A stretch of 64,000 bases of DNA from Pandoraea iniqua (GTDB lineage: Bacteria; Pseudomonadota; Gammaproteobacteria; Burkholderiales; Burkholderiaceae), in assembly GCF_902459685.1 (NCBI RefSeq), contig NZ_CABPSF010000002.1, forward strand, positions 1,054,001-1,118,000, in the 5' to 3' direction. Of the stretch, positions 19,114 to 29,429 are shown piece by piece (within the stretch, counting starts at the first letter, position 1; each line of letters starts with the position of its first letter). A model generated the notes under the pieces. It saw only the letters and a list, made by a program, of their open reading frames with translations, had not been told where the DNA came from and did not search any database. Both the position numbers and the translations under genes were made by a program.

Positions 19114-20001
19114 ATGACCGTAGTGGATTACGCGGCGATCGCCATTTTGCTCGGCTCGATGGTGCTGGGCATGTTGCGCGGTCTGGTACGCGAGCTGTTC
19201 AATCTGGTGGGCTGGGTGGTGGCGTTCTTCGTGGCGCGCGCCTTTGGCCCGACGGTGGCGCACTGGCTGCCGGCCGACCTGCCGGGCGGCGAGATGACGC
19301 AGGGTGCGCTCGGTTTCCTGCTGGTGCTGGTGGCCGTCGTGTTCGGTGCCGGTATCGTGAGCGCGCTGGTGGGGCGCATGACCGACATGATCGGGCTGCG
19401 TCCGGCCGATCGCGGTTTAGGCATGTTGTTCGGTATCGTGCGCGGCATGTTGCTCTTGATGTTGTTGCTGGTCGCCGCCAGATTGACAGCATTGCCGCAG
19501 CAACCGGCGTGGCAGCAATCGATGGTGCGCCCGTGGGTCGAAGCCGGGCTGGAACGCCTGATGCCCTATCTGCCCGAGCCGGTGCAGCATTACCTTCACA
19601 AGCCCGAAGAGGCCGTGCCGAGCGTGAATTCGCTGGGCACGCCGATCCCCTTGCCACGATTGGAACCTAATGGGGAACCGAGTCGCCGGATGCAGGAAAT
19701 GCTCGGCGGGCAGGGCGGCTTGAAGAGCCGTGGCGAGATGGTCGGGATTCGCGACAACCTCAGCGGCGGTGCCGCAGCGGCGGGGCAGACGAACGGTGCC
19801 GGTGGAGTTGCGAATGGCGCCGGAACGAACGCGGGCCTCGGCGGCGGTGGTAGCGCTGGGAGCGCCGGTAGTGAATCCGGCCAAGCGCCGGGCGCCGGTT
19901 TGGCGAGCCCCGGTGCGAGCGATGGCATACAGCAGGGGTGGGGCATGCGCAGCGGCGGATCGGCCGCGCCGTCCGCCGGCCTGCACAAGGTTTCCGAATG
20001 A
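19114..20001 (+). CDS. cvpA: CvpA family membrane protein
   Basis: Inner-membrane protein of 295 aa in the CvpA family (colicin V production in E. coli; true function unresolved). The N-terminal two-thirds has four hydrophobic helices, starting DYAAIAILLGSMVLGMLRGLVREL, with the conserved GLVRE and RGLGMLFGIVRG segments. The C-terminal about 100 residues are Gly/Ala-rich and disordered. It lies directly after the SPOR gene and 59 bp before purF, as in many proteobacteria. The ATG at 19114 has a GGGCGG-like site; a TTG 27 bp upstream is less likely. Confidence 0.92.
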   Translation: MTVVDYAAIAILLGSMVLGMLRGLVRELFNLVGWVVAFFVARAFGPTVAHWLPADLPGGEMTQGALGFLLVLVAVVFGAGIVSALVGRMTDMIGLRPADRGLGMLFGIVRGMLLLMLLLVAARLTALPQQPAWQQSMVRPWVEAGLERLMPYLPEPVQHYLHKPEEAVPSVNSLGTPIPLPRLEPNGEPSRRMQEMLGGQGGLKSRGEMVGIRDNLSGGAAAAGQTNGAGGVANGAGTNAGLGGGGSAGSAGSESGQAPGAGLASPGASDGIQQGWGMRSGGSAAPSAGLHKVSE

Positions 20002-20060
20002 CGGATAATACGGTCCGTTCGTTTGACGCAGATTTCGAAGTTTTTTGAAGGATTCATGCC

Positions 20061-21602
20061 ATGTGTGGCATCGTCGGTGTAGTTTCCAAGTCCCCTGTCA
20101 ATCAGTTCATTTACGATAGCCTGCTGCTGTTGCAGCACCGCGGCCAAGACGCCGCCGGCATTGCGACGACGGATGGCCAGTCGTTCTACATGCACAAGGG
20201 CAACGGCATGGTGCGCGACGTGTTCCGCACGCGCAACATGCGCGACCTGCCGGGCCAGGTGGGTATCGGTCAGGTGCGCTACCCGACGGCCGGTTCGTCG
20301 AGCGCCGCGCAGGCTCAGCCGTTCTACGTGAATGCCCCGTACGGCATCGTGCTCGCGCACAACGGCAATCTGACGAACTGGGAACAGCTCAAAGACGAGA
20401 TGTTCCGCATCGACCGCCGTCACATCAACACGACCTCCGACTCTGAAGTGCTGCTCAACGTGCTCGCGCACGAGTTGCAGCAAAGCTCGCTCGAAGGCCT
20501 GAGCGTGCCGTCGCTGTTCGAAGCCGTGCGCGGTGTGCATCGCCGCCTGCGTGGCTCGTACGCGATTGTCTCGATCATCTCCGGTTTCGGTCTGCTCGCG
20601 TTCCGCGATCCGAACGGTATCCGTCCGCTGTGCATCGGCCGCTTCGAAGGCCCGAACGGCACGGAGTGGATGGTGGCGTCGGAGTCGGTGGCACTCGAAG
20701 GCATGGGCTTCGCGTTCGAGCGCGACGTCAAGCCGGGCGAGGCGATCTTCATCAGCAACGACGGCGAACTGACCTCGCAGCAATGCGCGGAAGCCACGTC
20801 GCTGCATCCCTGCATTTTCGAACTCGTGTATCTGGCCCGTCCTGACTCGGTGCTCGATGGCGTGGCGGTCTACGACGCGCGTCTGCGCATGGGCGACTAT
20901 CTCGCCGAGAAGATTCGCCGCGAGATCGATTACAAGGACATCGACGTCGTGATGCCGATTCCGGACTCGAGCCGCCCGGCAGCCATGCAGGTTGCCAAGC
21001 GTCTGGGCCTGAATTATCGCGAAGGCTTTTTCAAGAACCGCTACGTTGGCCGTACCTTCATCATGCCCGGTCAGGCGATGCGCAAGAAGTCGGTGCGCCA
21101 GAAGCTCAACGCCATGCGCGTCGAGTTCAAAGACAAGAACGTGCTGATCGTCGACGACTCGATCGTGCGCGGTACGACCAGTCAGGAAATCGTGCAGATG
21201 GCGCGCGACGCCGGTGCCCGTAAGGTGATCTTCGCGTCGGCGGCACCGCCCGTGAAATTCCCGAACGTGTACGGCATCGACATGCCGACGCGCAGCGAAC
21301 TGGTGGCCCACGATCGCAGCGACGAAGAAGTGGCGCGCATCATCGGTGCCGACGAACTGATTTATCAGGACGTCGAGGACATGAAGGCCGCCGTGCGCGA
21401 CATCAACCCGGCGCTGACCGACTTTGATGCCTCGTGCTTCGATGGCAACTACATCACGGGCGACATCACCGTCGAATACCTGAACCGTCTGGAGCAGCAA
21501 CGCAAGGCGCCGAAGGCGTCGGTCGAGCGCGATGCCGGCGACAATGGTGATGGTGGCGAGGGTGACGAAAACGAGCCCCGCGGGGCTCAGCTCGGCCTGT
21601 AA
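20061..21602 (+). CDS. purF: Amidophosphoribosyltransferase
   Basis: First enzyme of de novo purine synthesis, transferring glutamine amide nitrogen to PRPP. The 513 aa protein begins MCGIVGVV, so processing exposes the N-terminal cysteine nucleophile (class II glutamine amidotransferase). The C-terminal phosphoribosyltransferase domain shows VLIVDDSIVRGTTS. The last about 30 residues are acidic and low-complexity. It is the end of the folC-dedD-cvpA-purF run. Confidence 0.98.
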   Translation: MCGIVGVVSKSPVNQFIYDSLLLLQHRGQDAAGIATTDGQSFYMHKGNGMVRDVFRTRNMRDLPGQVGIGQVRYPTAGSSSAAQAQPFYVNAPYGIVLAHNGNLTNWEQLKDEMFRIDRRHINTTSDSEVLLNVLAHELQQSSLEGLSVPSLFEAVRGVHRRLRGSYAIVSIISGFGLLAFRDPNGIRPLCIGRFEGPNGTEWMVASESVALEGMGFAFERDVKPGEAIFISNDGELTSQQCAEATSLHPCIFELVYLARPDSVLDGVAVYDARLRMGDYLAEKIRREIDYKDIDVVMPIPDSSRPAAMQVAKRLGLNYREGFFKNRYVGRTFIMPGQAMRKKSVRQKLNAMRVEFKDKNVLIVDDSIVRGTTSQEIVQMARDAGARKVIFASAAPPVKFPNVYGIDMPTRSELVAHDRSDEEVARIIGADELIYQDVEDMKAAVRDINPALTDFDASCFDGNYITGDITVEYLNRLEQQRKAPKASVERDAGDNGDGGEGDENEPRGAQLGL

Positions 21603-21720
21603 GGCCAATGGCTGAGCGCGCCGCTCAGACCGGACGGCGGGCGCGCTATGGCGCCAGAGGCCGTCCAGCAGCGCAAGGAGGGATTTTCCTTCCATGCCTG
21701 CAACGTGCTACACTGCTTTT

Positions 21721-21781
21721 CACGTCGATTTGATTTCAGCTTGCGGACGTGGGGGAACATCCCCGAAACAGCTAAAGCGAG
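21721..21781 (+). promoter_or_regulatory. SAM-II type riboswitch upstream of metZ
   Basis: CACGTC (21721-21726) pairs with GACGTG (21746-21751) to form the outer stem. Its loop holds GATTTG at 21727-21732 and GCTTGC at 21739-21744, both hallmarks of the SAM-II (metA motif) aptamer. After an inserted GGGG/CCCC hairpin (21752-21764) comes the conserved GCTAAA (21771-21776). The following GCGAG (21777-21781) can pair with CTTGC (21740-21744) to close the H-type pseudoknot. SAM-II aptamers control methionine genes by binding S-adenosylmethionine. The gene downstream is metZ and a terminator lies between, so SAM-dependent attenuation is expected. The inserted hairpin is the unusual part. Confidence 0.83.
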
Positions 21782-21802
21782 GCCTAGACAGATGGATTTC
21801 GA

Positions 21803-21840
21803 GCCCGTTTTGCTGACAAGCGAAACGGGCTTTTTCTTTT
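21803..21840 (+). terminator. Intrinsic terminator in the metZ leader
   Basis: A 12-bp stem (21803-21814 with 21819-21830, one T-G pair) closes on a GACA loop and is followed by TTTTTCTTTT. It lies 17 bases before the metZ start codon, right after the SAM-II type aptamer. It is the likely expression platform; the competing anti-terminator pairing is not obvious by eye. Confidence 0.85.
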
Positions 21841-21856
21841 TGAAACGAGATACACG

Positions 21857-23053
21857 ATGGACTCCTTCGATTTCGATACCCTGGCGGTGCGCGCGGGCAC
21901 GCAGCGCTCCGAGTTCGGTGAGCATTCCGAGGCGCTGTACCTGACCTCGAGCTTCGTCTTCAAGAGCGCGGCCGAGGCTGCCGAGCGCTTCGCGCACTCG
22001 GAAGAGGGCTTCACCTATTCGCGCTTCACCAACCCGACGGTGTCGATGTTCCAGGACCGTCTGGCAGCACTGGAAGGCGGCGAGGCCTGCATGGCCACCG
22101 CCTCGGGCATGGCCGCGATTGTCTCGGTCGTGATGACGGCCCTGTCGGCCGGCGATCACCTCGTCAGCTCGCAAAGCATCTTCGGCTCCACGCTGAACGT
22201 GTTCTCGACGATCTTCAGTCGTTTCGGCGTGGAGACGACCTTCGTCGATCCGACCGATCTCGACGCGTGGCGCGCCGCGATCAAGCCGAACACGAAGATG
22301 TTCTTCCTCGAAACCCCGTCGAACCCGCTCACCGACATCGCGGACATCGCCGCCATCGGCAAGATTGCGAAGGAAGCGAACGCCTTGTTCGTCGTCGACA
22401 ACTGTTTCTGTACGCCGGCGTTGCAGCGTCCGATCGAATACGGTGCAGATGTGGTCGTGCACTCGGCCACCAAGTATCTCGACGGTCAGGGCCGCGTGTT
22501 GGGCGGCGCTATCGTGGGCACGAAAGATTTCATCATGGGCAAGGTCTTCCCGTTCGTGCGCAGTGCCGGCCCGACGCTCTCGGCGTTTAACGCGTGGGTG
22601 ATTCTGAAGGGCATGGAAACGCTGTCGCTGCGCATGGAGCGGCAATCGGCCAGCGCACTGACCGTGGCGCAATGGCTGGAGCAGCAACCGCAAGTGGCAC
22701 GCGTGTTCTACCCGGGCCTGCCGTCGCACCCGCAATACGAACTCGCGCAGCGTCAGCAGAAGGCGGGCGGTGCCATCGTCGCGTTCGAACTGAAGGGCGC
22801 CACGCCGGCCGAGCAACGCGAAAACGCGTGGCGCGTGATCGACAACACGCGCGTGCTGTCGATTACCGGCAACTTGGGCGATACGCGTACGACCATCACG
22901 CACCCGGCCAGCACCACGCACGGCCGTATCACGCCGGAAGCGCGCGCTGCTGCGGGGATTACGGAAGGGTTGATTCGTCTGGCGGTGGGGCTTGAGTCGC
23001 CCGCCGACATTCAGGCCGATCTGTCGCGCGGCTTTGCGCCGAACGCGCAATAA
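21857..23053 (+). CDS. metZ: O-succinylhomoserine sulfhydrylase
   Basis: PLP enzyme of the Cys/Met metabolism family (398 aa) that makes homocysteine directly from an activated homoserine and sulfide. The PLP lysine is K206 in [11 protein letters not shown]. Other family blocks are [13 protein letters not shown] and the GGAI/SLG region. The start [29 protein letters not shown] is typical of MetZ rather than MetB. It is preceded by a SAM-II type riboswitch, which supports a methionine role. A hisC paralogue follows after 16 bp. Confidence 0.95.
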   Translation: MDSFDFDTLAVRAGTQRSEFGEHSEALYLTSSFVFKSAAEAAERFAHSEEGFTYSRFTNPTVSMFQDRLAALEGGEACMATASGMAAIVSVVMTALSAGDHLVSSQSIFGSTLNVFSTIFSRFGVETTFVDPTDLDAWRAAIKPNTKMFFLETPSNPLTDIADIAAIGKIAKEANALFVVDNCFCTPALQRPIEYGADVVVHSATKYLDGQGRVLGGAIVGTKDFIMGKVFPFVRSAGPTLSAFNAWVILKGMETLSLRMERQSASALTVAQWLEQQPQVARVFYPGLPSHPQYELAQRQQKAGGAIVAFELKGATPAEQRENAWRVIDNTRVLSITGNLGDTRTTITHPASTTHGRITPEARAAAGITEGLIRLAVGLESPADIQADLSRGFAPNAQ

Positions 23054-23069
23054 GCGGAGCGCAGCGGAC

Positions 23070-24140
<1,071 letters not shown>

Positions 24141-24297
24141 TTCGCCAGAGAGTGTGGACGGAAACGTCCGCGCTCGCAGGGCCGGTATTCGGTGGCGCAT
24201 CACGCGTTGCACTGGGTACCGGCCCTTTTTGCTTTGGGGTCTGGCAGGGCGACATGTACGCCGTTACGATGGCGGGAATTCGATCAGAGAGATGCCC

Positions 24298-24699
24298 ATG
24301 AAGACGACATACCTACCACGCGCCGTTTGGTACGTTGCGTTACTGCTCCTTGCCGGGATGTTCTGGCTGGTTGACTGGTCGAGGGTGATGGGAAGCTATT
24401 TCCCGGCGCTATTCAGTTATTTCGCCTGTTCGATCTTCATGGTGGTGTTCCCGAGTTGGTTCTACGGCTCGCGCCGACAGCCGCGTACGACGTTCGGGAT
24501 CAAAACCCTGCACTTTTGGCGCGGTGCGATCGTGCTGGGGCTGATTGGTACGGTCGCAGGCCTGCTCGCACGAAGTGCGCTTGGCGCGCAGTTCGGCATG
24601 TTTCTGACGCTATGGGCGGTGGATTGCTTGCTGAGCGTCCGGGAAGTCGGGTTCCGTGATGACTCGGCAGCGCCCGCGACGCGCCGCTCCGTCAAATAA
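24298..24699 (+). CDS. Small four-helix membrane protein of unknown function
   Basis: A 133 aa protein that I do not recognise. It shows about four hydrophobic helices (around residues 9-25, 33-53, 72-90 and 95-110), a Trp-rich first half and a basic stretch GSRRQPRTT between helices 2 and 3. The ATG at 24298 has AGAGAG seven bases upstream; a second ATG two codons earlier sits too close to that site. It is between hisC and an aldehyde dehydrogenase gene, both on the same strand, but the gaps of over 100 bp do not argue for an operon. Confidence 0.7.
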   Translation: MKTTYLPRAVWYVALLLLAGMFWLVDWSRVMGSYFPALFSYFACSIFMVVFPSWFYGSRRQPRTTFGIKTLHFWRGAIVLGLIGTVAGLLARSALGAQFGMFLTLWAVDCLLSVREVGFRDDSAAPATRRSVK

Positions 24700-24807
24700 C
24701 ACCGGAAAAATAAAAAACCGGGCGCGAGCACCGCCCGAATGCGGTCCCGGCGAGAATCGATAGGCTGCGTTATGCTGTCGCACGTATTGCCAACCGGAGA
24801 CTTGAGC

Positions 24808-26241
24808 ATGTCGCACAACGTAGAACTCTTTATCAATGGGCAGTGGAAAGCAGGCGCAGAAGGCCTGACGCTGCCGATCGAAAACCCGGCCACCGGTGAG
24901 ACCATCGGCACCGTGGCCCGCGCCACGCAGCCGGATCTGGACGCCGCCCTTGCCGCCGCCGAAGCCGGTTTCGCCAAGTGGCGCGAAGTCGCCCCCTTCG
25001 AGCGCGCCAAGCTCATGCGCAAGGCCGCTGGCCTGCTGCGCGAGCGCGTGGGCGATATCGCCCGCCAGATGACGCTGGAGCAGGGCAAGCCCGTCGGTGA
25101 AGCCAAGGGCGAAGTGCTCTCCGCCGCCGACATCATTGAATTCTTCGCAGAAGAAGGCAAACGCGCCTATGGCCGCCTCGTCCCGTCGCGCGTGCCGAAC
25201 GTCACCCAGTTGGTGATCCCGACGCCGGTCGGCGCCGTCGCTGCCTTCACGCCGTGGAACTTCCCGGTCAATCAGGTCGTGCGCAAAGTCTCCGCTGCGC
25301 TGGCCGCCGGTTGCTCGGTAATCGTCAAGGCACCGGAAGAAACCCCGGCATCGCCCGCAGCGCTGATTCGCGCTTTCGCCGACGCCGGTCTGCCCGATGG
25401 TGTGCTGAACCTCGTGTATGGCGTACCGGCCGAAATCTCGTCGTACCTGATTCCGCACCCGACCATCCGCAAGGTCTCGTTCACGGGCTCCACGCCGGTG
25501 GGCAAGCAACTGGCCGCCATGGCCGGTCTGCACATGAAACGCGTGACGATGGAACTCGGCGGCCATGCGCCGGCGCTGATCTTCAACGATGCCGACATCG
25601 CTGCTGCCGTGCGCAACCTCGCCGGCGGCAAGTTCCGCAACGCGGGTCAAGTCTGTATCGCACCGACGCGTTTCATCGTGCAACGCGGCGTGTACGACCA
25701 GTTCGTCGCGGCCTTCGTGAAGGCGGCCGAAGCCGTGCGCGTGGGTAACGGTCTGGACCCGGAAACGACGATGGGCCCGCTCGTGAACGGCAAGCGCTTC
25801 GAAGCCATCAGCGCCATCGTCGATGACGCCGTGGCTCACGGTGCCGAACTGAAAACCGGTGGCAAGCGTGCCGCCGACGGTGGTCATTTCTACGCACCGA
25901 CGGTGCTGTGCAACGTGCCGCTCACGGCGAAGATCATGCACGAAGAGCCGTTCGGTCCGGTGGCGATCATCAACCCGTTCGATACGGAAGAAGAAGCCAT
26001 CGCCGAAGCCAACCGTCTGCCGTATGGTCTGGCCGCGTATGCCTACACCACGTCGGCGGGCACGGCGCAGCGTCTGTCCACGCGCGTGGAAAGCGGCATG
26101 CTGACGATCAACCATTCGGGCCTCGCCCTGCCGGAAGTGCCGTTCGGCGGCGTGAAGGACAGCGGCTACGGTTCGGAAGGCGGACCGGAAGCCCTCGAAG
26201 CTTACCTGCAACCGAAGTTCGTCACGCGTCTCGACGTCTGA
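24808..26241 (+). CDS. NAD(P)-dependent succinate-semialdehyde dehydrogenase family protein
   Basis: Aldehyde dehydrogenase of 477 aa. The catalytic cysteine is C283 in [12 protein letters not shown] and the general-base glutamate E249 in [17 protein letters not shown] marks the cofactor site. The N-terminal [11 protein letters not shown] and [15 protein letters not shown] are typical of the GabD/succinate-semialdehyde dehydrogenase group, which feeds GABA or related aldehydes into the TCA cycle. Substrate within this family is hard to fix by eye. GGAGA precedes the chosen ATG at seven bases; an upstream in-frame start is less likely. A strong terminator follows the stop. Confidence 0.88.
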   Translation: MSHNVELFINGQWKAGAEGLTLPIENPATGETIGTVARATQPDLDAALAAAEAGFAKWREVAPFERAKLMRKAAGLLRERVGDIARQMTLEQGKPVGEAKGEVLSAADIIEFFAEEGKRAYGRLVPSRVPNVTQLVIPTPVGAVAAFTPWNFPVNQVVRKVSAALAAGCSVIVKAPEETPASPAALIRAFADAGLPDGVLNLVYGVPAEISSYLIPHPTIRKVSFTGSTPVGKQLAAMAGLHMKRVTMELGGHAPALIFNDADIAAAVRNLAGGKFRNAGQVCIAPTRFIVQRGVYDQFVAAFVKAAEAVRVGNGLDPETTMGPLVNGKRFEAISAIVDDAVAHGAELKTGGKRAADGGHFYAPTVLCNVPLTAKIMHEEPFGPVAIINPFDTEEEAIAEANRLPYGLAAYAYTTSAGTAQRLSTRVESGMLTINHSGLALPEVPFGGVKDSGYGSEGGPEALEAYLQPKFVTRLDV

Positions 26242-26290
26242 GCATCAGATCCTCTGATGGTGTGATATCGAATACCCGGTAGCAAAAAAA

Positions 26291-26320
26291 GCCGACGCAG
26301 GCGACTGCGTCGGCTTTTTT
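26291..26320 (+). terminator. Terminator between aldehyde dehydrogenase and MFS genes
   Basis: GCCGACGCAG at 26291-26300 pairs perfectly with CTGCGTCGGC at 26305-26314 around a GCGA loop, with TTTTTT after it and AAAAAAA before it. It can stop transcription from both sides and separates the convergent dehydrogenase and MFS genes. Confidence 0.92.
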
Positions 26321-26358
26321 CATTTCGGCGTCAATGCAGCGTCAACGCGCGGGATGCT

Positions 26359-27648
26359 TCAGGCCGGTGCAGCGGCATCCAGCGACGCCGCTTCGATGGC
26401 GGACAGTCGCGAGGCCGGCGAAAACACGATGATGCCGAGTTGCACCGCGAAGCCGGCCGCCATGGTGGCCAGACAATACCGCGTGCCGAGGGTCGCGGCC
26501 AGCCATGCGCCGAGAAACGCCCCGAACGGACGCGCCCCGGCCGTGGCCGTCATCGTCACCGCCGACACGCGGGCGATCAGCCCGCCCGGCGTCACGACCT
26601 GACGCAGCGATGTCGTGGAGATGGTCCACACGATCGGGCCGAAGCCGAACAGGAAGAACGCGGCGAATACCACGGCATAGGCCGCCACGCCGCCCGACAT
26701 CTGCCACGTCGCCACCATCAGCAACGACGCGATGGCGGCACAGGCGGGGCCCAGCACGATCTGTCGGCCGAACGACAGCCGCTTTGCTACGCGCCGGTAG
26801 CCGAACGCACCACACACCATCCCGAAGCCATAAACGCCCAGCGCGATGCCGACCGCCTGCGCCGAGAAGGCCAGCGAGTGAATGGCGTAGTACGCGAAGA
26901 TGGCGAGCAACAGATACCACGAGGTATTGAAGACGAACGCCGTCGCCACGATAGGCCGCAGGTAAGGGCTGTGCGCAATGAAGCGCACCCCCTCGGCCAG
27001 TTCATGCACGAAATGGCGGTGAGATGCCACACGCGGGGCTTCGGCCGGCAAGCGCGTCAGGCAATAGACGCTGGCGAGCGAGAGCACGAACGCAGCGGCA
27101 AAGGCGAGCGTGCCCGACGCCCATCCCGCCAATAGGCCGCCCAGCGCCGGGCCCGCCGTGAACGCAATACTGCGCGCAATCTCAAGCCGCCGGTTGGCCG
27201 TGAGCAGGTCTGCCGGATCGATGAGCGCTGCCACCAGCGACGGCGCCGCCGCACCGAACACGACCGTGCCGGTGGCCATCGCGAAACCGAGTATTCCGAG
27301 GGCGGGAAGTGTCAGCAGATGCGCACGAAACAGCGCGAACAAGCCGAGCAGGGCGACCGCGCGCAGCAACTCCGTCGCGATCATGAGCGGCTTGCGCCGG
27401 TAGCGATCGGCCAGCACGCCGGCGGGCAGCGAGAGCAGCAGAAAGGGGAGGGTGGTGGCCGCCTGCAACGAGGCGGATTGTTCAGCCGAGGCCCCGAGCG
27501 CGATGACGGCGACGATGGGAATGACGGCGAGCGTCATCTGTTCACTGAACTGCGCGGCGAGATTCGCATGCGAAAGCGATGTCACGAGCGATGTCACGCG
27601 CGACGTGACGGGCGGTGCCTTCGGGCTTTGCGCCCACTCCTCTGCCAT
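26359..27648 (-). CDS. MFS transporter, exporter-like
   Basis: Major facilitator protein of 429 aa with about 12 membrane helices. The motif-A loop ADRYRRKPLM follows the second helix. The overall look (ANLAAQFSEQMTLAVIPIVAVI start, alternate hydrophobic blocks, ARVSAV near the cytoplasmic half) fits the MFS group that includes EntS-like exporters; the substrate cannot be told. The start has a good GAGGGG site. The first 20 residues (PPVTSRVTSLVTS) are low-complexity. It is convergent with the aldehyde dehydrogenase gene and downstream of the phosphoethanolamine transferase gene on the same strand. Confidence 0.88.
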   Translation of the reverse strand: MAEEWAQSPKAPPVTSRVTSLVTSLSHANLAAQFSEQMTLAVIPIVAVIALGASAEQSASLQAATTLPFLLLSLPAGVLADRYRRKPLMIATELLRAVALLGLFALFRAHLLTLPALGILGFAMATGTVVFGAAAPSLVAALIDPADLLTANRRLEIARSIAFTAGPALGGLLAGWASGTLAFAAAFVLSLASVYCLTRLPAEAPRVASHRHFVHELAEGVRFIAHSPYLRPIVATAFVFNTSWYLLLAIFAYYAIHSLAFSAQAVGIALGVYGFGMVCGAFGYRRVAKRLSFGRQIVLGPACAAIASLLMVATWQMSGGVAAYAVVFAAFFLFGFGPIVWTISTTSLRQVVTPGGLIARVSAVTMTATAGARPFGAFLGAWLAATLGTRYCLATMAAGFAVQLGIIVFSPASRLSAIEAASLDAAAPA

Positions 27649-27718
27649 ACCGATCCCCTCGAAATTGGTCAGACGAGGGGGAGTCTAGGCCGAGCGGGGC
27701 GGAGAGACGCTCCGTTTC

Positions 27719-27768
27719 TTGCGATTGAATTCCGGTCGAAGTTTGATGGAATTGCGAATGAATTCGGG
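27719..27768. repeat. Paired 17-bp direct repeats upstream of the MFS gene
   Basis: TTGCGATTGAATTCCGG at 27719-27735 and TTGCGAATGAATTCGGG at 27752-27768 match at 15 of 17 bases, with a 33-bp start-to-start spacing (three helical turns). They fill the 131-bp gap just upstream of the MFS gene (which reads leftward), where an operator would be expected. Confidence 0.6.
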
Positions 27769-27779
27769 CGGTGCGTTGC

Positions 27780-29429
27780 CTAGCTATTTGGCTGCTGCCA
27801 CGTGTACGCCTGCCCGTTGATGCGACGCTCGCGCGGCGTGAAAGCCGGGCTGAGTAGATCGTCCGAGGCACTGTAGTAACGCGTGTCGATGTCGAGCATG
27901 CCCAGCAGCGTGTGTTCGAGGCGGTCGGTCTGGTACGGGCGCGCTTCCAGCACGGCCTGTGTCAATTGGTTGGGCGCGCCGGGTTGCTGCGCGCCGTCGC
28001 GTGACCACACGACCATCGGAATTTCATAACCGGACGCATCGGTCACCGACTGCCCGGCATGATTGCGCGTATGCCCCACTTCCTGCGCATGGTCGGAACT
28101 GAACAACAGGCTGGCGTCGGTCTGCGCACCCGTCGCCATCGTTTTGCGAATCAGATTGGAGACGACGAAATCGTTGTACGCGATGGCATTGTCGTACTCG
28201 TTGCGCAGGTGCCGCACCCACGTCGACCGGCCTTGTGCCGCGAGCGAGGCCATCACGGCATCGTCGGTATTGTCGAAGCGCGCGAATTCCTCGGGATAGC
28301 GCATGTCGTAGGTCGGGTGCGCCCCCAGCAGATGCACGATGATCAGCTTCTTCGGGGCATCGCTGGCCAGCGCCGCATCGAATGCCGGCAGCAGGTTGCC
28401 GTCGACGTTGTTCTCGCCGCGCCCGTAACCCTTGTTGATGAACACCTGCTCGTCGGCGCGCTTGGCCACTAAACCGAGCCAACCGTCGTTGGGCACCTGA
28501 TTCGAGATCCAGTACGTGCGATAACCGGCTTCCCGCGCGAGCATCACGACATCGGGCTGGCGCGTCCACGCCTCCGGGTCGTCGAGGCTGGCGGGCGTGA
28601 GCATCTTCATGAGCGACGACATCGTCGCCGGTTCCGACGACACCACGTCGCGGAACACCGTGAGATCGCCGCGCAGGGAATCGAGCATCGGCGTCGTGTT
28701 GCGCGCGTAGCCGTAGAGCGACATGTTGTTGCGATTCAAACTCTCGCCGATCACCCAGACGACGGTGTTCTTGTCCGGCCCGCGGTACTGCACGCGCCAA
28801 TCGGCACGCTGCGCCATGTTGCGGTCGAGGTCGCGTTGCAACTGGGCGGCATGATCGGCTTGCCCTTTGTAATCGAGATAGCGCATCGGCCAGTAGAGTA
28901 GCGGATTCTCCTTGGCCATGGTCGGGTTGAAGTGCAGCGCAAGGAAGACGGCCAGCAGCGCCACGACGGCAGATTTGCCGGTGCGCCGCATCGGTGCGGG
29001 CGTTTGCCGGGCCTCGTTGCGTGTGAAGCGGCGCTCACCGAAAACGACCGCGCCCATCAGCACCACGAAGGCGGCACTGGCTTCGAAGACGTCGCGCCAG
29101 TTATGGCGGAAGAACTCGCTGGTTTCCGACGGATTGGTGTTGAACACCGCGTGCAGCACCAGCAAGTGATTGGGGCGCATGCCGAAGTAGTCGCGCAGGA
29201 AGCCCTTGGTCGCCGCATCGAGAAGGAACACGGCGAAGACGCTGAGGGTGGTGACGCTCAACCACACCGGCCGCGCGCGCAATAGCAGGCAAAGGCCGGC
29301 AAGGCCGGGCAGGGCGGTCGCCATGAGGGCGGCGCTCTTGCCGTATTCGTTGGCGCTGATCATGCCGAGCGCCCAGAACGCGGCCAGTCCGCCGAGTCCG
29401 AGGTATAGCCGATGTAATAAGGGTTTCAA
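27780..29429 (-). CDS. Phosphoethanolamine transferase (sulfatase fold)
   Basis: Inner-membrane enzyme of about 549 aa of the EptA/CptA type. Five hydrophobic helices fill about residues 8-168, followed by a periplasmic sulfatase-like domain. The catalytic site is GES at residues 228-230 (WVIGESLNRNNMSLYGY), with a serine where EptA proteins usually have threonine; SDHAQEVGH near the C-terminus supplies metal ligands. These enzymes put phosphoethanolamine on lipid A or core sugars and can lower sensitivity to cationic peptides. The start is taken as a TTG with a GGAG site seven bases upstream; a second TTG at 29549 would add 40 residues without a membrane signal. Confidence 0.85.
   Translation of the reverse strand: MKPLLHRLYLGLGGLAAFWALGMISANEYGKSAALMATALPGLAGLCLLLRARPVWLSVTTLSVFAVFLLDAATKGFLRDYFGMRPNHLLVLHAVFNTNPSETSEFFRHNWRDVFEASAAFVVLMGAVVFGERRFTRNEARQTPAPMRRTGKSAVVALLAVFLALHFNPTMAKENPLLYWPMRYLDYKGQADHAAQLQRDLDRNMAQRADWRVQYRGPDKNTVVWVIGESLNRNNMSLYGYARNTTPMLDSLRGDLTVFRDVVSSEPATMSSLMKMLTPASLDDPEAWTRQPDVVMLAREAGYRTYWISNQVPNDGWLGLVAKRADEQVFINKGYGRGENNVDGNLLPAFDAALASDAPKKLIIVHLLGAHPTYDMRYPEEFARFDNTDDAVMASLAAQGRSTWVRHLRNEYDNAIAYNDFVVSNLIRKTMATGAQTDASLLFSSDHAQEVGHTRNHAGQSVTDASGYEIPMVVWSRDGAQQPGAPNQLTQAVLEARPYQTDRLEHTLLGMLDIDTRYYSASDDLLSPAFTPRERRINGQAYTWQQPNS

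Noticed and set aside
21573-21588. Perfect 16-bp palindrome GAGCCCCGCGGGGCTC at the end of purF
   Set aside because: It lies inside the coding region, has no T-run and almost no loop, so it is not a good terminator or operator candidate.
27570-27612. Repeated GATGTCACGMGCGA-like units at the start of the MFS gene
   Set aside because: They are within the coding region and explain the low-complexity SRVTSLVTS N-terminus; no separate signal is needed.
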